64,000 nt of DNA from Halobacteriales archaeon QS_4_69_225 (lineage in GTDB: Archaea > Halobacteriota > Halobacteria > Halobacteriales > Haloarculaceae). Below are positions 8,392 through 17,067 of the stretch, one piece after another (position 1 is the stretch's first letter; each line of letters opens with the position of its first letter). The translations under genes and the position numbers were made by a program. The stretch is taken from the NCBI GenBank assembly GCA_003020965.1, contig PXRL01000026.1:124001-188000 (forward strand), given 5' to 3'. A model generated the notes under the pieces. The model had not been told where the DNA came from. It saw only the letters and a list, made by a program, of their open reading frames with translations, and did no database searches.

Positions 8392-10245
8392 TCAGTCGTA
8401 CGTTTCCCGCTCGGCGACCTGGACCTCGGTGCCGTCGTTGCGCACGACGACGCGGCCCGTCCCGTCGACGACTCGGTGTTCGAGGGTGAGGCCGTCGACG
8501 GCGACGGTGTCGTTGGCCGGCGGCACCGGCGCCGACCCGGCCGTCGAGCCGTTCGCCTGCACCCGGAGCTCGAAGCCGTTCGTCGTCGGCGCGAGTTCGA
8601 CCGCCCGGCCGTCGACCCGGACGTCGGCCCGCGCCGGCGGCGAGCGGTACGACCGGGTCGTCTCGCCGTCGTGGTGGAGATCGACCGCGTAGACGCTGTC
8701 GTTGCCGACGACCTCCCAGCCGGTCCGGTTGGCCTCCAGCGTTTCCCGCCAGGTCACCCCGCCGACGACGACCGTCCGGTTGCCGGCGAAGGCCAGCGTC
8801 TGCTCCCGGACCGCCGGAGTCCACAGCTGGCGGGCCGGACTGGTGAGGATGACGCCCGAGACGTTGACGGAGTCGCTCACGTTGCCGACCTCGACCAGCC
8901 GGTCCTGGCCGACGGTGACGTTCTCGCCGTAGGCAACCCGGTAGTCGCGGACCTCGACGGACTCCGAACCGGGGACGCCGGCCCCGTCGACGACGACGAG
9001 CCCGGCCGGTATCGCCGGCGTCGCGACGAGCACGGCCGCGACGGCGACGGCCGCGGCGGCGGTTCGGCGGCGGGTGACCGGCGAGGCGGCGACACCGTCG
9101 GGCAGCAGCGGCGGCAGCGCCGGCACCGACAGCAGCACCCAGGCGGAAACGAGGCCGGCGATTCCGACCCCGTTGAGTTCGCCCTCGACGGCCGCCCAGG
9201 CGCCGCCGGCGAGCACGCCGCCGGCGACGAAGACGAGCCAGACGACCCCGAGCCGGCGCCGGTTCGGGGCCCGCGGCAGAACCGACAGCGGCCGCGGGAG
9301 CGGTCGGTTGCTGGCGCCGGCGGCAGCGGCCACCAGCACCGACAGTACGGCGACGAGCGCGACGCCCGCCCCGCGGTAGAGGACGAACGTCTCGCCGTCG
9401 GTCGAGACGAGCAGCCACAGCGCCTGGACGGTCCCGAGCAGGAAGGTCCCGACGAACACCCGATCGAGGGCCGGCCGCCGGCCGCGGCGGCGCAGCAGCA
9501 GCGACCCGGCGACGACGCCCAGCAGGAATCCGAGCATGTGCGCCTGGAAGGCGATGCCGGCCCACGCCGGCAGCGACGGGCCGCTCGCCTCGAACGTCGC
9601 CCGGACGATCGGCTCCGTCAGCGCCGTGTACACCGTCCCGACCGCGCTCGCGGCGACGACGGCCACCACAGTCGTCACCGGGTACGTGATCACCGCGAAG
9701 CCCGCGATGGCGAAGACCGCGCCGGAAAAGCCCAGCCCCGGCCCGGCGGCGAACGCCGACGTGACGAACGCCGCCAGCAGCAGCACCGCCGGGAAGACGA
9801 CCAGCGCCCGGACAGCCGGACGGCCGAGAAGTCCCGACCCGGCCGTCGGACCGCCGAGCCGGTCGCGGCCGCGGGCCGACGGCGGGTAGTGTCCCCAGGC
9901 GTACTCAACGATCGGCGCGAACGCCAGCGTCCCCGCCATGTTGCCGACGATGTGGCCCGGCGAGCCGTGGGCGATGCCGGCCGTCAGCAGCCCCGTCGGG
10001 TAGAAGTACGACCACGTGACGAACGGGTAGATGACCGGCGTCTCCCAGTGCCGGAGGCCGTTCTGTGCGAACAGGTAAAAGCCGACCACGACGGCGATCG
10101 TGACGAGCGTCCCCCACGGCACCCCGAGGACGAACCGGTCCGTCAGGCGTGCGCGCCAGCGGCCGCGACCCTCGTAGTACCAGACGACGCCGAGCGCGAA
10201 GGTCAGGGCGGCGACGAGACCGACCCGCGTTGGCGTGACTACCAT
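8392..10245 (-). CDS. rhomboid family intramembrane serine protease
   Basis: HGSPGHIVGNMAGTLAFAPIVEYAWGHY, GFSGAVFAIAGFAV (GxSG), HMLGFLLGVVAG; multi-TM with extracytoplasmic C-terminal domain. Confidence 0.85.
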   Translation of the reverse strand: MVVTPTRVGLVAALTFALGVVWYYEGRGRWRARLTDRFVLGVPWGTLVTIAVVVGFYLFAQNGLRHWETPVIYPFVTWSYFYPTGLLTAGIAHGSPGHIVGNMAGTLAFAPIVEYAWGHYPPSARGRDRLGGPTAGSGLLGRPAVRALVVFPAVLLLAAFVTSAFAAGPGLGFSGAVFAIAGFAVITYPVTTVVAVVAASAVGTVYTALTEPIVRATFEASGPSLPAWAGIAFQAHMLGFLLGVVAGSLLLRRRGRRPALDRVFVGTFLLGTVQALWLLVSTDGETFVLYRGAGVALVAVLSVLVAAAAGASNRPLPRPLSVLPRAPNRRRLGVVWLVFVAGGVLAGGAWAAVEGELNGVGIAGLVSAWVLLSVPALPPLLPDGVAASPVTRRRTAAAAVAVAAVLVATPAIPAGLVVVDGAGVPGSESVEVRDYRVAYGENVTVGQDRLVEVGNVSDSVNVSGVILTSPARQLWTPAVREQTLAFAGNRTVVVGGVTWRETLEANRTGWEVVGNDSVYAVDLHHDGETTRSYRSPPARADVRVDGRAVELAPTTNGFELRVQANGSTAGSAPVPPANDTVAVDGLTLEHRVVDGTGRVVVRNDGTEVQVAERETYD

Positions 10246-10373
10246 CGACGGGACGTTCGGGCGCCGGCGTCATATATCCGGCTCCATCGCGGCGGCCGCG
10301 CCCGCGTCCGATCGCCTCGCCAGCGTCAGTTCGACCCCAGTTGCGAGCTCGACGGCGGACCTCGCGGCGGCGG

Positions 10374-11879
10374 TCAGGCTTCGTACACGATTTCGCCGTC
10401 GACGACCGTCATCGCCACGTCGATGTCGGCGATAGCGTCGTCGTCGACCGACCACGGCGAGTCGGCGAGAACGACGAAATCCGCCCGCTTGCCGGGCTCG
10501 ACGGTCCCGAAGCGGTCCTCGGCGAAGCCGGCGTAGGCCGCCCCGGAGGTGTAGGCCTGTAGCGCCTCCGTGACGCCGAGCCGCTGGCCCGGTTCCGGCG
10601 CCGTGATCGTCTGCTGGACGCCGTACAGCGGGTCCAGCGGCATGCAGTCGCTGCCGAACGCCAGCGGCACGTCCGCCTCGATGACGTCGGCGAAGCGGTT
10701 CGACGCCGCCGTCCGCTCGGCGCCCAGCCGGTCCTCGTAGAGGCCGCCCTCGCGGGCCCACCGCAGGAAGTTCGGTTGCATCGACGCGACGACGCCTTCG
10801 AGTTCCGACGGCTCCCCCGGCAGCAGTTCGGCGTGCTCGACCCGGTGGCGCGCCGACGGGTCGTCGGGCAGCGCCGCCAGCGTCTCCGCGACCGCCTCGT
10901 CGCCGATGGCGTGGACCGCCAGCTGCATCCCCAGTGCCTCGACGCGCTCGACGACCGACTCCAGTTCCGCCGGCGGGACGACCCACTCGCCGGTCCCCTC
11001 GCGGTCGGCGTAGGACTCGGCGAGTTTCGCCGTGCCAGCGCCGAGCGACCCGTCGGTGTAGGTCTTGACCCCGCCGACCTCGAGGTACTCGCCGCCGTGG
11101 TTCGTCGTCAGCCCCGTCTCCGCGACGGCGTCGAGGTGGTCCGCCCAGTAGTAGAGCCGCACCCGCAGGTCCAGCTCGTCGTCGACCGCAAGCGAGCGGT
11201 ACGCCGCCGGCGCGTCGGAGTGCCGCACCATGTCGTGGACGCCGGTCACGCCCCGCTCGTGGGCGAAGTCACGGGCCGCCGCGACCAGTTCCCGCGTCTC
11301 CTCGCGACCGGGAGCGGTCTCGGTCCGGAGGAACTCCGCGGCGTCCTCGCGGACCACGCCCGTCGGCCCGCCGTCCTCGCGGGCGACGCCCGACTCGGGC
11401 AGTTCGTCGCCGTACCGCTCGAGGACGACCGAGTTGACCGAGGCGGTGTGGAGGTCCTCGCGGAAGGCGACGACCGGCCGGTCGTCGGCCACCGCGTCCA
11501 GCTCCTCGCGGGTCAGATACGCACCCGAGGGCCACGTCGACTCGTCGTAGCCGTAGCCGAGCACCCACTCCTCGCCGGGCGCCTCGCGGAGTAGCTCCAG
11601 CGCAGTCTCGCGGTCGTCGGCCGCCCCGAGGTCCGCGTGGACCAGTCGGCGGCCCACCACCTCCATGTGGGTGTGAGCGTCGATGAATCCGGGCAAGAGG
11701 ACGCCGCCTCCGCAGTCGACGACGTCGGTGTCGACGCCGGTGAGGAACTCGATCTCGTACTCCGAATCGACCCGGACGACCCGGCCGTCTCGGACGGCGA
11801 CGGCCTCGTGGGTCTCGTCCGGCTCCCCGAGAGTATGCACCTCGGCGTTCCTGAACACGCGGTCGGCGGCCTCAGTCAT
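10374..11879 (-). CDS. amidohydrolase family protein (YtcJ-like)
   Basis: GGVLLPGFIDAHTHMEVVG, GVTGVHDMV, AVHAIGDEAV, FGSDCMPLDPLYGVQQTIT. Start MTEAADRVFRNAEV chosen. Confidence 0.9.
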   Translation of the reverse strand: MTEAADRVFRNAEVHTLGEPDETHEAVAVRDGRVVRVDSEYEIEFLTGVDTDVVDCGGGVLLPGFIDAHTHMEVVGRRLVHADLGAADDRETALELLREAPGEEWVLGYGYDESTWPSGAYLTREELDAVADDRPVVAFREDLHTASVNSVVLERYGDELPESGVAREDGGPTGVVREDAAEFLRTETAPGREETRELVAAARDFAHERGVTGVHDMVRHSDAPAAYRSLAVDDELDLRVRLYYWADHLDAVAETGLTTNHGGEYLEVGGVKTYTDGSLGAGTAKLAESYADREGTGEWVVPPAELESVVERVEALGMQLAVHAIGDEAVAETLAALPDDPSARHRVEHAELLPGEPSELEGVVASMQPNFLRWAREGGLYEDRLGAERTAASNRFADVIEADVPLAFGSDCMPLDPLYGVQQTITAPEPGQRLGVTEALQAYTSGAAYAGFAEDRFGTVEPGKRADFVVLADSPWSVDDDAIADIDVAMTVVDGEIVYEA

Positions 11880-11997
11880 ACCGGACGGCAGGGCGGCTCG
11901 GTTTATCAAACGGTCGCTCGGCCCCGCGACGCGGCTGCCGGTCGTCGGGAGCCGCCCGCGACGGAACGCCTTAGTCGTCGGGCCGCGACCGGTCGGT

Positions 11998-13206
11998 ATG
12001 GACACCGAGGAGCTCGTCGCGGCCGTCCGGGACGGCGAGTTGCGCCTGCACGAACTCGAAGCACACGCGGACGCCGACGCCGCCGCCACGGCACGCCGCC
12101 GGCTGCTGACCGAGGAGACCGACGCCGACCTCGAGACCGTCGGCGCCTACGGCTTCGACGCCGCCGACGCCGGGTCGAACATCGAGAACGCCCTCGGCGC
12201 CGCGCAGGTGCCGATGGGCGTCGTCGGCCCGGTCGAGATCGACGGCGGCGCCGTCGACGGCCAGCGGTACCTCCCGCTGGCGACGACCGAGGGGGCCCTC
12301 GTGGCGTCGGTCAACCGCGGCTGTGCGGCGATCGGCGCCGCCGGCGGCGCGACCGCCCGGGTGCTGCGGAACGCCATGACGCGGGCGCCGGTGTTCCGCG
12401 TGGCCGACGTCGGCGAGGCAGACACGGTCGCCTCCTGGGTCCGGGACAACGTCGAGGCGCTCGCCGAGGCCGCCGAGGCGACGACCGGCCACGGCGAGCT
12501 GCGGGAGGTGACGCCGTACGTCGTCGGCGACAGCATCTTCCTCCGCTTCGCTTACGACACCAAGGACGCCATGGGGATGAACATGGCCACCATCGCGACG
12601 GAGGCCGCCTGCGATGTCGTCGAGACCGAAACGCCCGCCGAACTGGTCGCGCTGTCGGGCAACCTCTGTTCGGACAAGAAACCCGCCGCCGTCAACAGCG
12701 TCGAGGGCCGCGGCCGGACCGTCGCCGCCGACGTCGAGATTCCGGGCGACGTCGTCGAGAGCTACTTCGACACGACGCCGGCGGCCATCGTCGAGGCCAA
12801 CACCCGCAAGAACCTCGTCGGCTCGGCGAAGGCCGGCTCGCTGGGCTTCAACGCCCACGCCGCCAACACCGTCGCCGCCGCCTTCCTCGCGACCGGTCAG
12901 GACATGGCCCAGGTCGTCGAGGGCGCAAACGCCATCACGACCGCCGAGGTCCGGGACGGGGCGCTGTACGCCAGCATCACCCTCGCGTCGCTGGAGGTCG
13001 GCACGGTCGGCGGCGGGACGACACTCCCGACGCAGGCCGAGGCGCTGGACGTCGTCGGCGTCGGCGGCGGCGGCGACCCCGCCGGGTCGAACGCCGACGC
13101 GCTGGCGGAGGTCATCGCGACCGCGGCGCTCGGCGGCGAACTGTCGCTACTCGGGGCGCTGGCGTCCGACAACCTCGCCAGCTCCCACGAGGAACTGGGC
13201 CGGTAA
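11998..13206 (+). CDS. hmgA: hydroxymethylglutaryl-CoA reductase (NADPH)
   Basis: ENALGAAQVPMGVVGPVEIDG, GNLCSDKKPAAVNSVEGRGRTV, DTKDAMGMNM, NAHAANTVAAAFLATGQDMAQVVE, VGTVGGGTTLPTQAE. Confidence 0.96.
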   Translation: MDTEELVAAVRDGELRLHELEAHADADAAATARRRLLTEETDADLETVGAYGFDAADAGSNIENALGAAQVPMGVVGPVEIDGGAVDGQRYLPLATTEGALVASVNRGCAAIGAAGGATARVLRNAMTRAPVFRVADVGEADTVASWVRDNVEALAEAAEATTGHGELREVTPYVVGDSIFLRFAYDTKDAMGMNMATIATEAACDVVETETPAELVALSGNLCSDKKPAAVNSVEGRGRTVAADVEIPGDVVESYFDTTPAAIVEANTRKNLVGSAKAGSLGFNAHAANTVAAAFLATGQDMAQVVEGANAITTAEVRDGALYASITLASLEVGTVGGGTTLPTQAEALDVVGVGGGGDPAGSNADALAEVIATAALGGELSLLGALASDNLASSHEELGR

Positions 13207-13233
13207 CGGGCGGCGGCGCCGCGGCGAGTCGGG

Positions 13234-13566
13234 TCAGTCCCCGCTCGATTCGACCCGGTCCTCGACGCGCTGGCTCACCTGCAGCGCGAGGCCGGCGACC
13301 AGCAGCGAGCCGACCGCCAGCAGGACGACGGTGTCGCCGGCGCCGAAGACGCCGAAGAAGCCGAAGCCGAGAGCGAAGAACCCCCAGCCGGCGGCGGCCC
13401 GGGGCTCGTCGCCGGCCGCGTGGACGACGGCGGCCGCGAGGAGGACGACGGCACCGCCGCCGACGAACAGCCCGTTCGACAGCCCGACGACGAGGTCGGC
13501 CAGCAGCACCACGGCCAGCCCGCCGACGACGATGGGTCGGCTGTACGTCGTCGGCTCGCGTTCCAT
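13234..13566 (-). CDS. uncharacterised membrane protein
   Basis: 110 aa with several hydrophobic segments; MEREPTTYSRPIVVGGLAVVLLADLVVG. Confidence 0.65.
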   Translation of the reverse strand: MEREPTTYSRPIVVGGLAVVLLADLVVGLSNGLFVGGGAVVLLAAAVVHAAGDEPRAAAGWGFFALGFGFFGVFGAGDTVVLLAVGSLLVAGLALQVSQRVEDRVESSGD

Positions 13567-13605
13567 ACCGGCCGGACGGCCGACCGGTACAAAGCGCCGT
13601 CGGAG

Positions 13606-14022
13606 TCAGCCCGCGGCGACGAGGCCGGCCACGAGCCAGAGACAGCCGCCGAGCAGCACCGCGAACCCGGCGAAGAGGACGACCCCGCTGCCGAGGGCGG
13701 TGCCGACCGCAACGAGCGCCCAGCCGGCGCCGCCGACGGCGTGGGCGATGCCGATCCGGCGCCGGCCCCGGCGGAGGTAGGCGGTACCGCCGAACGACAG
13801 CCCGACGGCGACGACGATCACCGACAGGAAGGCGACCGGCAGCCGCGTTCCGCCGACCGCCAGCGGGTCGACGAGCGGCTCCGCGAGAAAAAGTAGCCCC
13901 CCGACGCCGACCGCGAGACCGATGACCGCCGGCACCGGGTCGAACTCCGCGGCGTCGCCGTCGCCAGCCGGGCCGACGTCGGCGGGGCCGAACCGGAACT
14001 CGCGGTCGTCGTCGCCGCTCAC
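13606..14022 (-). CDS. uncharacterised membrane protein (GTG start)
   Basis: GTG start overlaps the stop of the upstream zinc-ribbon gene; four hydrophobic segments. Confidence 0.65.
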   Translation of the reverse strand: MSGDDDREFRFGPADVGPAGDGDAAEFDPVPAVIGLAVGVGGLLFLAEPLVDPLAVGGTRLPVAFLSVIVVAVGLSFGGTAYLRRGRRRIGIAHAVGGAGWALVAVGTALGSGVVLFAGFAVLLGGCLWLVAGLVAAG

Positions 14023-14522
14023 AGCGTCCGGTAGACGCCGTCGCTTTCGGTCACCTCGCCGGCCTGCCGGAGCTTCTCGAGGGCCCGCTCGACGTACGAC
14101 TCCGGGACGCCCGCCTCGGCGGCGTACTCGCGGACGGCGTCGGCGGTCGGCTCCTCGAGGTCGGCCAGCGCGTCGAGGACGACCTGTCGCCGGCTCCGGG
14201 AGCCGCCGCCTTCGGTCGCGCGCTCGCCGGCCGCCGTGGCGGCCTCGGCGTCCAGTCCGGCCGCCGAGAGGTACGCCTCGTCGCTCATGCCGACCTCGTC
14301 GGGGTCGATCTCCGCCGGGTCGACGAACTCCCCCTCGTCGGCCCGGTCGGCCAACATCGACCCCCGGACGCGGGCGGCCGCCTCGGAACTGTCCGTCTCG
14401 GCGAAGGCCTTCAGCTTCTCGAAGCGGTGTCGCGTCCGACAGCGGGGACACTGCGTCGTCTCCGGTCGCCCCTCGACGACCCAGAGGTGCTGACAGTCCG
14501 AGCAGCCCACGACCGAGTACAT
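14019..14522 (-). CDS. zinc-ribbon plus winged-helix protein (DUF5817-like, haloarchaeal)
   Basis: MYSVVGCSDCQHLWVVEGRPETTQCPRCRTRHRFEKLKAFAETD, C-terminal wHTH-like region. Confidence 0.8.
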   Translation of the reverse strand: MYSVVGCSDCQHLWVVEGRPETTQCPRCRTRHRFEKLKAFAETDSSEAAARVRGSMLADRADEGEFVDPAEIDPDEVGMSDEAYLSAAGLDAEAATAAGERATEGGGSRSRRQVVLDALADLEEPTADAVREYAAEAGVPESYVERALEKLRQAGEVTESDGVYRTL

Positions 14523-14649
14523 ACCGCCTCTCACGACGTCGCAGGACAAAAACCCAGGGCTGCCGCGGGCGGTTGTGTTTCGTTAAGCAATGCTGGCGGA
14601 AAATTCACCGCCGGGCGGGACTGGAAGGGGCGGGCTCTCGGCGAGCGAG

Positions 14650-14870
14650 ACGACGCAAGCAGCGAGGGACCTCCGGTCCCTCGGGCCGCTCGCGCGGCGC
14701 CGCCGCGCGAGGAGACCGCAGGACGCAGTCCGAGGACCGTGGTTCGAAAGACGGCTCCCCGAGCCGTCTTTCGTCATTGCGGGAAATCGAAGATTTCCCG
14801 CTTGCAGTCAGAACGCGATGCGTTCTGACGACATCACGAGAGAGCTTCGCTCTCTCGAACGACAGCGAGT
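14650..14870. repeat. hairpin array A: six tandem stem-loops, mostly 9-11 bp stems with 3-nt loops
   Basis: CGAGGGACC-TCC-GGTCCCTCG; CTCGCGCGGC-GCC-GCCGCGCGAG; GAAAGACGGCT-CCCCG-AGCCGTCTTTC; GCGGGAAATC-GAA-GATTTCCCGC; TCAGAACGC-GAT-GCGTTCTGA; CGAGAGAGC-TTC-GCTCTCTCG. All perfect. Confidence 0.9.
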
Positions 14871-14992
14871 CGCAGCCGCCGAGAGCGCAGGGGCTTCCGG
14901 GGTCTTGTCCACTCCGTTCACATCGTATTTACTCTTGACAGTAGCACCCTACAGGCCGAAACCCACAACTGGCCGGCGGCCGCTCTCGGGAT

Positions 14993-15865
14993 ATGGAGGG
15001 TATCGGACCGCCGCTCGTCACCCCGTTCGACGCCGACGGCGACGTCGACCACGACCGCCTGCGCGAGCTCGTCGCGTGGCTCGAGACCCGCGGCGTCGAC
15101 TTCCTCGTCCCCTGCGGCTCGAACGGCGAGGCCGAACTGCTGGGCGCCGCCGAGCGGACGGCCGTCGTCGAGACGGTCGCGGAGGCGGCGTCCGTTCCCG
15201 TCCTCGCCGGCACGGGCCGGCCGGGGACCCAGGAGACGGTCGAGGCCACCGCCGCGGCCGCCGAGGCGGGCGCCGACGCCGCCCTCGTCGTCACCCCGTT
15301 CTACTACCGCCACGACCAAGCCGCGCTGGCGGCCCACTACCGGACGGTCGCCGACGCCGCGTCGATCCCCGTTTACCTGTACTCGGTGCCGAGCTACACC
15401 GACGTCCGGCTGGCGCCGAAAACGGTCGGGGAGCTGGCCGGCCATTCGAACGTCGCCGGGATGAAAGACTCCAGCGGCGACGTCGACGCGTTCGTCCGGA
15501 CGCGGCGGGCGACCGCCGACGAGTCGTTCGACCTGCTGGTCGGCAGCGGCGGCGTCCTGGCGCAGGCGCTTGCGGCCGGCGGCGACGGCGGCGTGTTGGC
15601 GCTGGCGAACGTCGCTCCGGCGGCGACGACGGCGGTGTACGACGCCTTCGCGGCCGGCGACGCGGAGCGCGCCCGGGCGCTGAACGCCGACCTCGTCGCG
15701 TTGAACCGGGCGGTGACCGCCGAGTTCGGCGTCCCCGGGCTGAAGAAGGCGATGCGGGCCCGCGGCGCCCCGGCCGGCCACGCCCGGTCGCCGCACCGAC
15801 CGCCCGACGAGGCGGCGACCGAGCGGCTGGCGTCGCTGCTCGAGGCGGCCGGACTCGACGACTGA
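14993..15865 (+). CDS. dihydrodipicolinate synthase / N-acetylneuraminate lyase family aldolase
   Basis: GIGPPLVTPFDADGDVD, LVPCGSNGEAELL, PFYYRHDQAAL, YLYSVPSYT, GMKDSSGD. Confidence 0.88.
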   Translation: MEGIGPPLVTPFDADGDVDHDRLRELVAWLETRGVDFLVPCGSNGEAELLGAAERTAVVETVAEAASVPVLAGTGRPGTQETVEATAAAAEAGADAALVVTPFYYRHDQAALAAHYRTVADAASIPVYLYSVPSYTDVRLAPKTVGELAGHSNVAGMKDSSGDVDAFVRTRRATADESFDLLVGSGGVLAQALAAGGDGGVLALANVAPAATTAVYDAFAAGDAERARALNADLVALNRAVTAEFGVPGLKKAMRARGAPAGHARSPHRPPDEAATERLASLLEAAGLDD

Positions 15866-15889
15866 GCCCACCGATCGTCGGAGGGCTCA

Positions 15890-15996
15890 TACTGCCGGCT
15901 GTAACTACCTGAAGCGGTCACATCCAAGAATGGGGTTGTGAACGGCATCCGAACGGATATCGTCAAATAATCTCGAAAGAATTACAGCCGGCAGTA
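15890..15996. mobile_element. MITE-like element, copy 1 (107 bp, terminal inverted repeats)
   Basis: TACTGCCGGCTGTAA ... TTACAGCCGGCAGTA, perfect 15-bp TIR; related copy at 47249-47353. Confidence 0.8.
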
Positions 15997-16024
15997 TCAA
16001 GATGCCGCCGGCCGTCGTCGAGAC

Positions 16025-16378
16025 ATGGAGCGCGTCGGACTCTCCGAACGGGAGACGATCGAGGCCGTCGAGCGGGTGCACCTCACGCAGCTGGCGGCCG
16101 GCGAGCGGACGAGCATCCAGGGCTTCGAGATCGAGCCGGGCGCGACCGTCCCGGAGCACAGCCACCACCACGAACAGACCGGCTTCGTCTACGAGGGCGA
16201 ACTCACCTTCCTCGTCGGCGGGGAACGGAGCGACCCGCGCGAGGTCGTCGTCGGGCCGGGCGAGTCGTTCACCATCCCGGGCGACGAGCCCCACGCCGCG
16301 GTCAACCGGGGCGACGGCGTCGTCCGCGGCGTCGACATCTTCGCGCCGGCGCGGCCCGACCCCGACTGGGCGGAGTGA
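16025..16378 (+). CDS. cupin domain protein
   Basis: GFEIEPGATVPEHSHHHEQTGFVYEGELTFLVGG; cupin motifs 1 and 2. Confidence 0.88.
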   Translation: MERVGLSERETIEAVERVHLTQLAAGERTSIQGFEIEPGATVPEHSHHHEQTGFVYEGELTFLVGGERSDPREVVVGPGESFTIPGDEPHAAVNRGDGVVRGVDIFAPARPDPDWAE

Positions 16379-16494
16379 CGACGACGAGAACGACTCGATC
16401 GGGGCGGCGGGCCGCTCTCGCGCGGCGGCCGACGACGCCAACCCGTCCGCCCGCTCGGGGGTCCGCGGCCCGGTCGGGGGTCGCGTCTCCCCGG

Positions 16495-16900
16495 GCAGCG
16501 CCCACGCCGTCCGCAGAATCTCGTCGTGATGGGCGAGCGGGGGTCGATCGAGGTCGTCGCGTGGCCCGTCGGGACGGAGCCACCCGACGGCCGCGGGTTC
16601 CGGTCCCGGGGCGAGCGTTCCACCGACCGCCCGGCGCGAAACGGCGTGGTCGAAGACGACTACGTGTTCGCCGTCGGCAACTCGCCGGCCTCCACGTGCC
16701 CGCCGGGGGCCGTCCGGTCGGCGCGACTCGGGCCGATCGCACGCCGACCACGAGAACCCGCTCGATCCGACGACCGCGACGCCCGCCGCGGGAACCGGCG
16801 TGCGCCGGACCACCCGCTCGCAGTCCGAGCAGTACCTCCGGTTCCGTTCCTCAACCCGTCGGTCGCACGGACGCGTCCCGCCGCCGGGACGGCAGGTGGC
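16495..16900 (-). pseudogene. decayed NUDIX hydrolase
   Basis: Fragments in two frames: RNRRYCSDCERVVRRTPVPAAGVAVVG, PGGHVEAGELPTANT*, HVVVFDHAVSRRAVGGTLAPGPEPAAVGWL...ILRTAWAL. The REXXEEXG part of the Nudix box is missing at the junction. Confidence 0.7.
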
Positions 16901-17067
16901 AGGGAAGGTGATCGCGCCCCGGACGCGGGGTGCCCCGACGGGACCGTATCGGTCCCGGCGACCGGTCGTCACGGGTCCGGGGGTCGGAACCACCGGGGCC
17001 GGTCGGGACCGCTGTCCGTGACGGCGCGGCCGCTGGTCGGACGGAACGCGGAGAAGGCGACCCGAAC

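Noticed and set aside
8197-10536. 779-aa plus-strand ORF antisense to rhomboid gene
   Set aside because: Low-complexity composition; the opposite strand encodes a clear rhomboid protease.
11637-13925. 762-aa plus-strand ORF over hmgA
   Set aside because: Arg/Gly-rich out-of-frame translation of hmgA with no recognisable domain.
14650-14870. CRISPR array
   Set aside because: Repeated units are hairpins of differing sequence with no constant direct repeat and regular spacer; no cas genes nearby.
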